From: Desulfovibrionales bacterium
Lineage (GTDB): Bacteria > Desulfobacterota > QYQD01
Direction: 5' to 3'
NCBI GenBank assembly: GCA_028715605.1
Contig: JAQURM010000003.1
Location: 1-64,000 of the forward strand
Length of the DNA stretch: 64,000 bases
Shown: in pieces, positions 42,067-52,070 of the stretch
Numbering within the stretch: the stretch's first letter is position 1
How the letters are laid out: each line of letters opens with the position of its first letter
Made by a program: the position numbers and the translations under genes
Notes under the pieces: generated by a model
What the model saw: only the letters and a program-made list of their open reading frames with translations
What the model was told of the DNA's origin: nothing
Database searches by the model: none

Positions 42067-42713
42067 CGGGGTATGAAGAAAGGGGTTTTGATTACTTGCT
42101 TGATGAGCGGGACACGGAAGGTCTCCGTCTTTTTGCTTTCAGGGGTGAAGGCATCCAGAAACAGACTGCCCTGCTCGAAGTAAAGCCGTTCCGGATCGGC
42201 TGTATAGCGGCGCAGCACCTTTTCGTTTTCTTTCCGGCAGTCTATGACAATACGATTTCTATCCTGGAGCGCCCCCTGTAGTTTATCCAGGATGTCCTTA
42301 TGACAGCCGAATCCATCCCGTACAATCAGGTTATCCACCATATTTATCAATTCTTTTCGGGTCTTCGAGGGGAGTGCGTCTACGATATGGCACAAAGCGG
42401 CGTAGGCGCCGTAAGCAAGAGCAAAATCATTTCGTGCCGTTAGAACCTGCTGCCGGACCGCGAGCATAAGGGCCACAGTATCTCCCAGGGCAAGGTCGGG
42501 TATGGTAAATGCGGGTTCCTTTTTTATCAAAAATGCCTTTTCGTGGTTGGAATATTTAATTGACAGACCCAGCTCGTTTAACGACTGGAGATCATAATAG
42601 AATTGCGACTTGCCGATGCTAAGAGAGGCTAAACATTGCTGACGGGTTTGGTGCGGCTGGGTCTTGATCTTAAGAACCGTTTCAACCAGTCTAACTAAGC
42701 GGTTGGATTGCAT
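42063..42713 (-). CDS. HTH/WYL-type transcriptional regulator
   Basis: About 216 aa. An N-terminal helix-turn-helix of the DeoR/WYL type (TRQQCLASLSIGKSQFYYDLQSLNELGL) is followed by an AFLIKKEP segment and a C-terminal WYL-like domain (IDCRKENEKVLRRYTADPERLYFEQGSLFLDAF). WYL proteins sense nucleic-acid-type or small ligands. I start at the ATG at 42713 behind AAAGG; a GTG at 42728 is also open. It may regulate the SAM-hydrolase and MFS genes, whose reading frames it overlaps in a chain. Confidence 0.72.
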   Translation of the reverse strand: MQSNRLVRLVETVLKIKTQPHQTRQQCLASLSIGKSQFYYDLQSLNELGLSIKYSNHEKAFLIKKEPAFTIPDLALGDTVALMLAVRQQVLTARNDFALAYGAYAALCHIVDALPSKTRKELINMVDNLIVRDGFGCHKDILDKLQGALQDRNRIVIDCRKENEKVLRRYTADPERLYFEQGSLFLDAFTPESKKTETFRVPLIKQVIKTPFFIPR

Positions 42714-42840
42714 ATAGCGGCCTTTCACATAAAGGCACTATATTAAATTTTTCCTTTCAAAGTCAAGAAGTACTTTTCTCTTCCCAATTTCTGCTTGACC
42801 CACGAATGCCTTTTTTTTACACTATCAGGGAGGAACTATC

Positions 42841-43329
42841 ATGCCCATCTATGAATTCTACTGTGCTGATTGCAATACTATCTTCAACTTTTTTTCCAGC
42901 CGGGTAAATACGGAAAAACGGCCTATGTGCCCGAAATGCGGCAGCGGACCATTGGATCGTCTCATGTCCAGGTTCGCCGTTCTAAGGGGCGAAAAGGGAG
43001 AGAATGACATGGGAATGCCGGACCTGGATGAATCGAAGCTGGAAAAGGCCATGGCCGTTCTGGAACGCGAGGCGGAAAATCTCAATGAAGATGACCCCAG
43101 ACAGGGCGCGAAGCTCATGCGAAAACTGTGTGATATGACCGGCCTTGATCTTGGCTCCGGCATGGAGGAGGCCCTAAAACGGATGGAGGCCGGGGAGGAC
43201 CCGGAGCAAATAGAAAAGGAGATGGGAGATATTTTGGACGGAGAAGATTTTTTAAATATATCCTCAAAGGCCACGCTGTCAGCGAAGAAACGACCTCCTG
43301 TCCATGACGAAAACTTTTATTATTTATAA
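42841..43329 (+). CDS. FmdB-type zinc-ribbon protein with C-terminal extension
   Basis: A 162-aa protein starting MPIYEFYCADCNTIFNFF. Cys 8/11 and 30/33 (CPKCGSG) form the zinc ribbon of the FmdB regulatory-protein family. The remaining 120 residues are acidic and helical, longer than the usual 60-110 aa FmdB. Role is probably regulatory or metal-related. AGGGAGGAACTATC precedes the ATG. Confidence 0.85.
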   Translation: MPIYEFYCADCNTIFNFFSSRVNTEKRPMCPKCGSGPLDRLMSRFAVLRGEKGENDMGMPDLDESKLEKAMAVLEREAENLNEDDPRQGAKLMRKLCDMTGLDLGSGMEEALKRMEAGEDPEQIEKEMGDILDGEDFLNISSKATLSAKKRPPVHDENFYYL

Positions 43330-43360
43330 GGAGAAATAGACCTGCCTGTTATTCACATCT

Positions 43361-43732
43361 TCAGGTAGATGGAGGGCGTCCATCAAGGATGTTTTGTGAG
43401 ATTTTTTGTAACTCTAAGATATTAAATGGTTTTTTTATACAGGCTAAAGCTCCGCTTTTCAGGAGTTCGCATTCGGGTCCATCGCTGGTGACTACGAGAA
43501 CAGGAATAGTGGGATTCAGCATTTTTATTCTTTGTATCAATTCAAGGCCGTCCATCTCTGGCATCATGTAATCCGTAATAATCAGATCATAAGTTTTAGA
43601 GGCAATCCGCTTGACGGCCTCTATCCCATTTTCTACAGTGTCTATCTCGTAGCCAAAAAACTTAAAGGCCTTAAACAGTAATGTTCTGATTATTTCTTCA
43701 TCATCTACGACAAGGATTCTTTTTTTTTCCAT
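43361..43732 (-). CDS. Single-domain response regulator (CheY-like)
   Basis: A 123-aa receiver domain. The acidic pair VVDDEE, the phosphorylation site DLIITDYMMPEMDGLEL near residue 51, the Thr/Ser of VVTSDG and the Lys of CIKKPF are all in place. There is no output domain. I start at the ATG at 43732 since GGGGAG lies upstream at correct spacing; a further ATG at 43747 is open. No kinase gene is adjacent. Confidence 0.9.
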   Translation of the reverse strand: MEKKRILVVDDEEIIRTLLFKAFKFFGYEIDTVENGIEAVKRIASKTYDLIITDYMMPEMDGLELIQRIKMLNPTIPVLVVTSDGPECELLKSGALACIKKPFNILELQKISQNILDGRPPST

Positions 43733-44012
43733 TTGTTCACTCCCCATTGTTAAGCAATTTTCAACTCTAATCAGGTGGATTCTAACAGCTCTTGCCCGGA
43801 GATCCTCTCCCCTATAGAAGACAAAGTTGGAGAAAACAGGGGTTAAAAATATAAGCGAATATCATTATTACAACTAATAAGAGAATAAAATCAAGTAAAA
43901 AATACAACTGTAAGGCGATAGACTTTTTTACTTTTCTTTACGATACTTGAAAGAAAGTTGTCATAGCTATAAATTCCGGTACTATAAAAAAACGAGACGG
44001 GTTGTGTGAAAA

Positions 44013-44414
44013 TTGACGTGGATCGACAAAAAGATTGGAATGCAAATTAAACAACTAAGGAAGAGCCGGGGGCTGTCTCAGATTGAATTAGCCGAAAGGG
44101 TCGGCATATCTTTTCAGCAAATTCAAAAATATGAAAAAGGGGTTGCAAATATAACGGTCTCTCGCCTTCAGCAGCTTTCTGAGGCCTTAGGTATTCACAT
44201 TACCAGCTTCTTTGAAGAGGGAAATTTTGTTCCTAAGGTTTCAGGCCCTGTTTTAGAATATACTCCCGGAGAAATCCCTCTTGAACATTTTCAGCTCCTC
44301 GATAAGGAAGAAATTATTATCTTGAAATTCTTTCGCAAGATTAGGAATAAAAAATTAAGAGAGGGTCTCTTGAAGCATATGCGGGGGATTATCGAATTGG
44401 AAAAGAAGAAATAG
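44013..44414 (+). CDS. XRE-family transcriptional regulator
   Basis: A 133-aa protein. The helix-turn-helix GLSQIELAERVGISFQQIQKYE lies at residues 20-41, followed by NITVSRLQQLSEALGI. The C-terminal half is helical and charged, of a type common in alphaproteobacterial and deltaproteobacterial XRE proteins. The start is taken as the TTG at 44013, since no ATG precedes the domain, and the ribosome binding site is weak. radC follows 61 nt downstream. Confidence 0.82.
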   Translation: MTWIDKKIGMQIKQLRKSRGLSQIELAERVGISFQQIQKYEKGVANITVSRLQQLSEALGIHITSFFEEGNFVPKVSGPVLEYTPGEIPLEHFQLLDKEEIIILKFFRKIRNKKLREGLLKHMRGIIELEKKK

Positions 44415-44475
44415 GAACACATCTTCCGTTAAGACAGTAACGGGGTTAAAAAAAATACAATAACCTGAAGTAATC

Positions 44476-45135
44476 ATGAGAAATATTAAAGACCTCCCCA
44501 ATTTTGACAGGCCGCGTGAAAAACTGGCGGCCCAGGGGCCGGAGGCGCTATCGGATATTGAGCTTCTCGCCATACTTCTTGGAAGTGGGGTAAAGGGCAA
44601 AAACGTCTTTCAGGTAGCCCAGAGTATTCTGCGAAGGCTTGATAAAGATAAGGGAAAAGTAGATCTAAAAAGTCTTATATTGATTGAAGGCGTTGGTCTT
44701 GCCAAGGCCTGCCAGATTGTGGCTGCCCTTGAATTTGCAAGGCGGAGGTTTTTCAAGAACTTTTTAGTTGTTCAAAAGACGAAAGATATTTTACCCCTTA
44801 TTTTACATATTGCGGACAAAAAACAGGAACATTTCCTGTGCATATCTCTGAATGGCGCCAATGAGGTTATCGGGAACAGGGTGGTCACTGTCGGCCTTCT
44901 TAATTCAAGTCAGGTTCATCCTCGGGAGGTGTTTGCCGATGTCATATCCGACCGGGCCGCATCCGTTATTCTTGCCCACAACCATCCGTCAGGTGTACTG
45001 AAACCAAGCCCTGATGATATAGCCATAACGGAACAGATGGTTGAGGCAGGTAGAATCCTCGGAATATCTGTATTAGATCATATAATCATCACAAAAAAGG
45101 GATACCTGTCTTTTAAGGAAAAAGGGCTGATGTGA
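44476..45135 (+). CDS. radC: RadC-family JAMM-domain protein
   Basis: A 219-aa protein: an N-terminal helix-hairpin-helix part (IEGVGLAKACQIVAALEFARR near residue 75) and the JAMM metalloprotease-like domain, with LNGANEVIGNRVVTVGLLNSS near 128 and the metal motif LAHNHPSGVLKPSPDD near 170. The RadC name is historical; a role in DNA repair is doubtful. Length is normal. Confidence 0.9.
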   Translation: MRNIKDLPNFDRPREKLAAQGPEALSDIELLAILLGSGVKGKNVFQVAQSILRRLDKDKGKVDLKSLILIEGVGLAKACQIVAALEFARRRFFKNFLVVQKTKDILPLILHIADKKQEHFLCISLNGANEVIGNRVVTVGLLNSSQVHPREVFADVISDRAASVILAHNHPSGVLKPSPDDIAITEQMVEAGRILGISVLDHIIITKKGYLSFKEKGLM

Positions 45136-45181
45136 CTCCCGTTTAGGGAATTTGCAGACCTGGTGTCAAGAATAAGGACTG

Positions 45182-45595
45182 TCAGGTGATGTATTTTTCA
45201 TCTTTTCGTAAGAATCCCCCGTAATGTTCTTTAATGCATTCGGGGCATAAACTATGGGAAAATTCCGCTTCAGAATGATCCTTTATATACTGTTCAATGG
45301 GAATCCAATCTTTATCCACTCGTATCTTTTTGCAAAATGAGCAGACCGGTAAAAAACCCTCCAGGTATTTAATCTGCTGAAAAAAACGTTGCGACAAAAA
45401 GATAATAAAGGCACCCAAGGCAATGACAAGGACGGTTTCTAGAATACTTTCAGCCCAGTTAATAGGCGTGGCCGCGGCCCCAAATAAATTATGCGGAACA
45501 TCAAATACTTCGTCTAGCCATAATGCAAGGATTACCGTTAAAAATCCAATCGATTCATATAAGAGAATTTTTTTTGTCAGTGTGCTTTTGGCCAT
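45182..45595 (-). CDS. Two-helix membrane protein with zinc-binding Cys tail
   Basis: About 137 aa from the ATG at 45595. Two hydrophobic segments (YESIGFLTVILALWL and ILETVLVIALGAFIIFL) precede a short cytoplasmic tail with LPVCSFCKKIRVDKDWIPIEQYI and SLCPECIKEHYGGF. That tail is also found at the end of many sensor kinases and probably binds zinc. The frame is open 27 codons upstream, but the shorter start gives a normal membrane topology. Function unknown. Confidence 0.7.
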   Translation of the reverse strand: MAKSTLTKKILLYESIGFLTVILALWLDEVFDVPHNLFGAAATPINWAESILETVLVIALGAFIIFLSQRFFQQIKYLEGFLPVCSFCKKIRVDKDWIPIEQYIKDHSEAEFSHSLCPECIKEHYGGFLRKDEKYIT

Positions 45596-45710
45596 TACAG
45601 ATTTCCTGAATGAAAATGCTGTGTGTAGTCTTCTGCGCGCCTTGCGGCGGAACAAAACAGGCATTTTCAAAGCCATCTTGTTAACTAATTCGGCTTAATC
45701 CAATAAAAAC

Positions 45711-46283
45711 TTAACTTATAATAATATCATCCAGACGCCGCTTTGGCACATGGTGTACGCCTTCGGCATCCCGCCAGTATTTGATGTCCCCACCAGGCCC
45801 GACTGTCTCGATTGTTACCTTTTCCCTGGGCTTACCCAAGGCCACAACAAGGAGTATCTCGTAGCGTGATGGTATTCTTAGAGCCTTGCGGAGCTCCCCC
45901 CGCTGTACTGACCCGACAATGCAGCCGCCCAAGCCCTTTTCTGCCGCACCCAGGAGGATGCTCTGGATGGCTATCCCGGAGTCATAGCCGACAAAAGACT
46001 GGTTGATCTCTTTATCCCCAAGCACCACGATGTACGCCGATGGCCTTTCTCCTTCCGCCGGGCCGGGCCAGTCTTTGAGGTAAGCAGCCCAGGCCAGATG
46101 CGAGAATATCAAGGCGTTTTTTTGAGGATCGCAGGAAAGGATGTATTTCAGGGGTTGGAGGTTACCGGCGGACGCCGAGAGTCTGGCCAGGTCAACGAGT
46201 TCCCTCAGTGTCTCGTGCCCAATCGCCACTTCCTGATAAAAACGCCGATAGCTCCTGTTCTTTAGTATCAAATCTCTTATCAT
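45711..46283 (-). CDS. Nitroreductase-family flavoprotein
   Basis: A 190-aa FMN-type oxidoreductase: the N-terminal RSYRRFYQEV, the LARLSASAGNLQPLKYI segment (FMN contact) near residue 35, and the AAEKGLGGCIVGSV segment near 110 are family features. It lies 19 nt after ccdA and may be the last gene of the arsR-headed run. Substrate unknown. Confidence 0.85.
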   Translation of the reverse strand: MIRDLILKNRSYRRFYQEVAIGHETLRELVDLARLSASAGNLQPLKYILSCDPQKNALIFSHLAWAAYLKDWPGPAEGERPSAYIVVLGDKEINQSFVGYDSGIAIQSILLGAAEKGLGGCIVGSVQRGELRKALRIPSRYEILLVVALGKPREKVTIETVGPGGDIKYWRDAEGVHHVPKRRLDDIIIS

Positions 46284-46302
46284 CTTATGTCCTTTTCAAT
46301 TT

Positions 46303-46998
46303 TCAACTACTGTAAATCAGATAAACGCCGCCCAGAAAGACCATGCCCCCGCAAGTCCTTTTTAATATGACAGCGCCACGGGAGTTTTCATTCCAGTTCA
46401 TATACTGCTGGACCAATTCGGCGGAGGTTCCGGCTGCTACAATGACCGAACAGTGGCCGAGGCCGTACATGAGGAGCAGGAGAACCCCGTAGGAGATGTT
46501 TGTGGCGGCAATTTGAAAGGTGACGCCAATAATGGGCGCCATGTAAGCAAATGTGCAAGGGCCCACGGCCACACCAAAGATCAAGCCGAGGACCATGGCC
46601 ATCCACAAACCCTTTCGTTTCATGCCTATCTGCCCTGGGCCGGACCAGGGGGCCGGGATTACGTCCATCAGGTAAAGACCTACCAGGAAGAAGACCCCGG
46701 CAACCAGGTAGTTACCGTAAGGGCCAATATCCCCCAGCATGCGGCCGGCTGCTGCGGTTACCAGGCCAATGGTAGCAATGGTTATCAGAATTCCACAGGC
46801 AAAAAGAAAGGATATAAAAAAGGCTCGTCCGGTAGACATACGCCCCTGACCGTCGATGAATCCAATAATCAGGGGGATAGAGGCCAGGTGGCATGGGCTG
46901 AGAAGGATGCTAAGGATCCCCCAGATAAACGATGCTCCCAGGGCCATACTAGAGCTGTTCGCTATGGCTCGGGTCAGCACACTAAAAAGTTGATCCAT
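46303..46998 (-). CDS. ccdA: CcdA/DsbD-like transmembrane thiol-electron carrier
   Basis: A 231-aa inner-membrane protein with six hydrophobic segments of the CcdA (DsbD transmembrane) family. The two conserved Cys sit in LLSPCHLASIPLIIGF near residue 35 and VGPCTFAYMAP near 148. It moves reducing power from cytoplasmic thioredoxin to periplasmic thioredoxin-like proteins, needed for c-type haem attachment. Its neighbours, an exported thioredoxin and a multihaem cytochrome, fit exactly this use. Confidence 0.88.
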   Translation of the reverse strand: MDQLFSVLTRAIANSSSMALGASFIWGILSILLSPCHLASIPLIIGFIDGQGRMSTGRAFFISFLFACGILITIATIGLVTAAAGRMLGDIGPYGNYLVAGVFFLVGLYLMDVIPAPWSGPGQIGMKRKGLWMAMVLGLIFGVAVGPCTFAYMAPIIGVTFQIAATNISYGVLLLLMYGLGHCSVIVAAGTSAELVQQYMNWNENSRGAVILKRTCGGMVFLGGVYLIYSS

Positions 46999-47013
46999 GG
47001 CTAATCCAAGTAG

Positions 47014-47385
47014 CTATTTGATGAATCTGAGTTCCTTAAGTTTGGCTACCAGATCGTCTTTCGGATAAAATCCCAGATGTCGATAAACCTCTTGACCATT
47101 CGTATCTAAAAATACTTGTGTGGGAATAACCATGATCCGGTACTGCCGGGTTATTTCTGGTTCTTTATCGATTTCCACTACCTGTACCTTAAGCTGTCCT
47201 TCGTACTCCCTGGCCAGGGACTCCAGAATAGGCTTCATTTGTCGGCAAGGGATACATATTCCCCTTCCAAACTCCATTAGGATGGGAAGCTTTGGCTTTG
47301 CCGCCGGTTCAGCCCGGAGAGGGGTAATTGACAGGAAACCTATAAAAAACACCAGCACCAATGCGATAAAAGCCGTCTTTTTCAT
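47014..47385 (-). CDS. Exported thioredoxin-like protein
   Basis: A 123-aa protein with a signal peptide (MKKTAFIALVLVFFIGFLSI) and a thioredoxin fold with active site GICIPCRQMKP (CIPC) and cis-Pro in IMVIPTQVFLD. The start at 47385 is set by GGGAGGGAAAGACCC and the signal peptide. It is 15 nt upstream of ccdA, which presumably keeps it reduced. Likely a periplasmic reductant for apocytochrome or other thiols of this operon. Confidence 0.88.
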   Translation of the reverse strand: MKKTAFIALVLVFFIGFLSITPLRAEPAAKPKLPILMEFGRGICIPCRQMKPILESLAREYEGQLKVQVVEIDKEPEITRQYRIMVIPTQVFLDTNGQEVYRHLGFYPKDDLVAKLKELRFIK

Positions 47386-47426
47386 GGGTCTTTCCCTCCC
47401 GAATTTATTGTAATCTGTGGATGTTC

Positions 47427-47624
47427 TCATTTCTTAGTAAATCGATCCTTCTGCCTTTGCTTGTAAGAGGCCTCAAAGACCGGTACACAATGCGGTCCCA
47501 TTTTTTGTTTTATCTTCTTCTCCAGGCATTCCTTTACAAAATTCAGCGCTTCTTCCTTGTCCGCGTCCGGGACGATGCGCATGATACGCTGAATTTGTTC
47601 GGCGCTGAACTCAGGTATCGTCAT
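47427..47624 (-). CDS. Small hypothetical protein, 65 aa
   Basis: Family unknown. It is helical and charged with one Cys (KMGPHCVPVF) and ends in a basic tail. It lies between the cytochrome and thioredoxin genes on the same strand with gaps of 87 and 41 nt, and may be part of the operon. No signal peptide. Confidence 0.5.
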   Translation of the reverse strand: MTIPEFSAEQIQRIMRIVPDADKEEALNFVKECLEKKIKQKMGPHCVPVFEASYKQRQKDRFTKK

Positions 47625-47711
47625 TGACTGGATATGTGACCTCCCAGTTTCATCCCGCCGCGTCCGTGAAGTCTCGGTGACAGACTCAAGGGAATTAGCC
47701 CCTTACCGGGG

Positions 47712-50345
47712 TTATGGTTTCCACTGTGGATGATGTTTTTCCACCCATTCTTTAGAAACCTTTCCTTCAAAGATACTTCTCAAAGTGCCGGGGTTGGCGA
47801 TGGTTCCGAGATAAACGTGCACCATAACCATGGCCAGGAACAGAAAGGCACACATACCATGAATGGCAATGGCTATTTGTCTCAAATTGGTTGCATCGGA
47901 CCAGATCAGGATCAATCCGGTCACAGCCAGGGCCGTTGCCATTAATAAAGCCGACCAGAAGAAGAGCTTCTGTCCGGCATTGAAACGGGAGGCCGGGACC
48001 TCTCCTTTATAGCCGAAGTAGCCCCCTAGTCTCTTTAGCCACTCTGAATCACAGCGCTCGAACCAAGCGTCCCTGAACCAGGTCAGGAGAATCAAGAGCA
48101 CGGTCAAAAGAAAACCATATCCGAAGTAGTGATGCCAGGCATAAACGGACCCTATAATGTCCGAGGAGAACCGGGCGCCTGATAGGGTCAGGTAACCGGT
48201 TACAGCAAGCGCCAGGAAAGTGACGAGCGAACTGTAATGAATAACCCTTTCCAGGACGCTGAATCGCTGAATTTCTTGAAAAGAAGATCTCTCCTGTATC
48301 CGCCTGGGACCAAAAATAATGTAATGGAGCAAAAGGATTACGAGGACTATAAGCAGTCCCCAGTAACTGAGTGGTCTTAAGGTTTCCTGCTGAAAAATAC
48401 CCATATTGACCGCTGATGGGGCGAACCCCAGAAAGACAAAATTCGGCTGGGTAACTCTTTGGCCGATTCCATCAAAGGGGTTGACCAGAACCGGCTTGAA
48501 GAAGAAGCCTGAACCTGAACTGTGGCAGTCTTTGCATCCTCCGGAACCGATGGCAGCGCGGGCCGGGCTGACATCGTGGCTGAATTTGAAGACCGAGCCG
48601 TAGGGACTGTACTCGTGAGGCTCTCTCGGCAGGGTCCGCCAGTTTATGCCGTCTGGAGTCGCCTGATCTCCCTTTACAAAGACCACCCTTTTGCCGTCCA
48701 GAGATTCGCCTTCGGCCCGAAGGTGTTTTGTAACGGCGGAGAGTAGAGCCTGGATTTCGTCTGCCCGGTTGACCTCCGGGAAGCCGTCTCCATTATCGTC
48801 GTGGATCGATTCCAACTCCGGGTAGTTCCTTTCCGGTTCGGCCCGGTGCATGGACCACATCTTGAACATATCCTTCATATAGGGCTGGCCGAGACCTTTT
48901 TTACCCTCTTCTTCGATCCCGACCCAGATACTATATAGACGGGTCAGGGGATAAATCTTTCCCTTGTACCAGCCAACCACAGGTGCGTAGGTAAAGACCG
49001 GCTGGTAATTGGCGGTGGACGCATCCACCTCGCCGTAATAGTTCCAGGGCTTGGCATCCGGCCCGTAGAATGACCAGATGCGCTTGGGCGGCGGCTCAAT
49101 ACGCGGGGTGCCGTTAAAAACCGTGCTGTCCTGAATGAGAGCGGCCTTCACCTGTCTGGCCGGAATATGGCAGGTCTGGCAGGCGATTTTTTCCAGGTGG
49201 CGCGGCGGAAGCCCCCGGTGTTTCATGACCGGCGCGTTAAGGAGACCCTTGCTATGGCAATCCGCGCAGGTGCGCATGGTGTTGTCCAGATCGTTCCGCA
49301 CCAAACCGCCCGGATCATCGCCTTTTCCGATCTGATGGACCTCTTTGCCCTGAATTCGCTTATCCGTTGCCCGGCTCCCGGTCAAATGGCAATCGATGCA
49401 ACGAAGTCCGGCCCGGATATGCACATCGGTACGGGTATTGTATGATGCGCCCTTTTTCTTCCAGTCTGTTTCCTGATGGCAGAACAGGCATTTTGAGGAA
49501 GGGATATCGCGTACGATATTCAAGGCAACCTTCCCGTCTTCTTTGAAGAGCTTGGGGTCATAGACGACATGGGGCTTTTCTCCTTTGGCCGTCTCGCCCT
49601 TTATCTCACCAAACCCGGCCCCGGCAGTGGCTGCCCACCGAAAGTTTAGCGTCTTGATCTGTCCCGTACGTTTTTGATTGTTATAGGCCGGGAGATGGCA
49701 AAGGAGGCAGTCGGCCTCGATCACCCCGGTCTCGGTCCACTTGGCCTTGAAGTAGTCCCCGTCAAACCTGTTATCTTCACCTGACTTAACACCATTTGCG
49801 GGATCACCGGCCACCTGATCGTACCTCTTCCCGTTTCGGTCGTATTCCAGAGGACCGCCGCCCGGGTGGCAACCGCCGCAACCGGCGGTAACAAAGTCAA
49901 AAGACGTCATATCGATCTCACGGCCTGAGGTATTGTTCTTCTTCGCCAACTGGCGAAAGACAGGGGCCGGAGTTCACCACCGCCCCCCGTACTGGCCGGG
50001 CGAGGTGCACCAAGGGTAAAGTTTCGTAAAGGCCGCGGTCATCGGCTCGCCTTTCCCCTGCTGAAAGTGGTAACTTTGGGTGATCTTGTTGTAGTCGTGG
50101 CACCGGCCGCAGGTCTTTTTGGGGCTGTAAGGCCTGTCGGCATTCAGACCCTTGCCCGGATCGATGACATTTCCGTACTCGTCCAACAGGTTAAACGGCG
50201 GGCAGACTCCCATGGCCGCCCGCTTGGCGTCGGATGCTGCGGACTGACCGGGAAGGGGGATCAAATCCTGCCCTTTAAGGAGAGAACGGCCTCCGAAGAG
50301 GACAAGACACACCGCCATAAGACCTAACCACCAGCTTTTCTTCAT
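47712..50345 (-). CDS. Octahaem cytochrome c / cytochrome b fusion with in-frame UGA (Sec candidate)
   Basis: One 878-codon frame interrupted only by a UGA at codon 124 (49974-49976). The first part has a signal peptide (MKKSWWLGLMAVCLVLFGG) and CGRCH. After the UGA follow CGGCH, CLLCH, CLFCH, CIDCH, CADCH, CQTCH and CKDCH, so eight haem sites in all. Residues 640-870 are a membrane cytochrome b domain (four helices with His, as in formate dehydrogenase gamma/cyt b561). Neither half makes sense alone, since the second lacks an export signal. The UGA context is YGGRW-UGA-TPAPVFRQLA. A hairpin follows the UGA. Probable quinone-linked periplasmic electron transfer. Confidence 0.72.
49941..49973 (-). 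promoter_or_regulatory. Putative SECIS-like hairpin after the cytochrome UGA
   Basis: On the minus strand, 14 bases after the UGA, CTTTCGCC-AGTT-GGCGAAG (49959 down to 49941) forms a seven-pair stem with one bulged U in the 5' arm and an AGUU loop. A bulged U and a G-U in the loop are features of bacterial SECIS elements. The loop is smaller than in fdhF, so this one is less certain than the other two. Confidence 0.5.
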
Positions 50346-50433
50346 AATCCCATCCCCTATTTGTCAATTGTTCGCCGTTTACAATTGACCGTTCACCGAA
50401 AAGGCATCCCGCGCGCTTTTCAGGTCCTTACGG

Positions 50434-50937
50434 TCAACGGTGAACGGCTATCTCCTTCAGCCACTTGATTAGCTGGTCTTTGGACGGCAAATGGCCGGAG
50501 GACTTGATCTTACCGTTTATGACCAGAGCCGGGGTGGCCACCATCCCATAGCTGGCGATTTTTCGCACGTCACGCACATGCTCTACCTCCGCTCCTATAT
50601 TCTCTTCTGTAAGAATAGACATAACCATCTGCTCCAGTTGGTCGCAGCTCGGGCACCCTGGTCCCAGGATGGCGATACGCAGGGCAGAAGATTCTTCTTC
50701 AGTGACCGGTTCTCCAATGAATTTCTTGAACTCCCGCAAAAAAGCCGCTTTATATTCTGCCTCTACCGAAGAGGGTATGTAATTTCTGCTTCTTAGCTTC
50801 ACGAGCATCAGGTCGGCAATTTCCTCATCTTTCCGGCCCTTCCAGGCGGACAATTCCTCCAGCGCCTCCCTCAGACCCAGAATACCCACCCGAATGCCCT
50901 TTATTGCTATATAAGAGGGTTCTTTCTCCGACATCAT
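50434..50937 (-). CDS. Redox-active thioredoxin-like protein with N-terminal extension
   Basis: A 167-aa protein. Residues 85-165 form a small thioredoxin-like domain of the redox-active disulfide protein 2 type: IAILGPGCPSCDQLEQMV (CPSC), then GMVATPALVINGKIKSSG. The N-terminal 80 residues (IKGIRVGILGLREALEELSAW) are a helical domain seen alone or fused elsewhere. Such proteins accompany arsenite/organoarsenical permeases. It is 28 nt after acr3. Confidence 0.8.
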   Translation of the reverse strand: MMSEKEPSYIAIKGIRVGILGLREALEELSAWKGRKDEEIADLMLVKLRSRNYIPSSVEAEYKAAFLREFKKFIGEPVTEEESSALRIAILGPGCPSCDQLEQMVMSILTEENIGAEVEHVRDVRKIASYGMVATPALVINGKIKSSGHLPSKDQLIKWLKEIAVHR

Positions 50938-50965
50938 AATGTATCCTTATTAATCCTCTTGTTAC

Positions 50966-52039
50966 CTAAGGCACCCCGATCCGCTGGACCATGGTGGTTC
51001 TGAAGTAGCGCCTCTTAAACCAGAGGGCCACATTCACAAGGCTGATCAAAACCGGCACTTCCACCAGGGGACCGATTACAGCAGCGAAGGCCTGACCCGA
51101 GTCAATCCCGAAAACAGCCACGGCCACGGCAATGGCCAGTTCAAAGTTGTTGGATGCTGCGGTAAAGCTCAGGGTCGTTGACTGCTCGTAGGTGGCCCCT
51201 ACCTTCATGGAAAGGAAGAAAGAGACAAAGAACATGCTCACGAAATAGATGCACAGGGGTATGGCCACCCGGACTACGTCCAGAGGAAGTTGGACGATGT
51301 ATTCCCCCTTGAGGGAAAACATGACCAGGATGGTGAAGAGCAAGGCGATAAGGGTTATGGGGCTGATCTTAGGAATAAATCTCTCTTCATACCACTGGCG
51401 TCCCCTGACCTTGAGCCCGATTAGTCGGGTCAACATACCTCCTAAAAAGGGAATACCCAGGTAGATAAAAACGCTTTCGGCTATCTGGCCGATGGAAACA
51501 TCCACCACCGCGCCTTTAAGCCCCAGCCATTGAGGAATAACGGTAATGAATATGTAGGCATAGAGGGAAAAGAAGAGGACCTGAAAAATAGAGTTGAAGG
51601 CCACAAGTCCCGCACAGTATTCCGTGTCTCCGGCGGCCAGTTCGTTCCAGACAATGACCATGGCAATGCAACGGGCCAGACCGATCAGGATAAGACCCAC
51701 CATGTATTCGTGGTGACCGGAAAGAAAGGTAATGGCCAGGAGAAACATCAGGATGGGTCCGATGACCCAGTTTTGAACGAGGGAGAGGCCCAGAACTTTA
51801 ACGTTATGAAAAACCTGCCCTAACTGTTCATATTTCACCTTGGCCAGTGGCGGGTACATCATCAGGATCAACCCGATGGCAATGGGGATATTGGTGGTAC
51901 CGATCTGAAAATAATTGATCACGTTCCGTACGCCGGGGAAAAGATACCCCCCGAACACCCCCGCAAACATAGCCAGGAAGATCCATAAGGTTAGAAATCT
52001 ATCCAGAAATGAAAGTTTCTTAACAATTTGTTCAGACAT
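50966..52039 (-). CDS. acr3: Arsenite efflux transporter, ACR3 family
   Basis: About 357 aa, ten membrane segments. The conserved Cys of ACR3 lies in [17 protein letters not shown] near residue 133, and [10 protein letters not shown] after the second helix is also typical. It extrudes As(III). The start is chosen as the ATG at 52039 ([20 protein letters not shown]), which matches the family N-terminus; the frame is open 20 codons upstream. Some databases call this type arsB. Confidence 0.92.
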   Translation of the reverse strand: MSEQIVKKLSFLDRFLTLWIFLAMFAGVFGGYLFPGVRNVINYFQIGTTNIPIAIGLILMMYPPLAKVKYEQLGQVFHNVKVLGLSLVQNWVIGPILMFLLAITFLSGHHEYMVGLILIGLARCIAMVIVWNELAAGDTEYCAGLVAFNSIFQVLFFSLYAYIFITVIPQWLGLKGAVVDVSIGQIAESVFIYLGIPFLGGMLTRLIGLKVRGRQWYEERFIPKISPITLIALLFTILVMFSLKGEYIVQLPLDVVRVAIPLCIYFVSMFFVSFFLSMKVGATYEQSTTLSFTAASNNFELAIAVAVAVFGIDSGQAFAAVIGPLVEVPVLISLVNVALWFKRRYFRTTMVQRIGVP

Positions 52040-52070
52040 ATCCAGGCCGCTTCCTGTTTTTTTGACTCTT

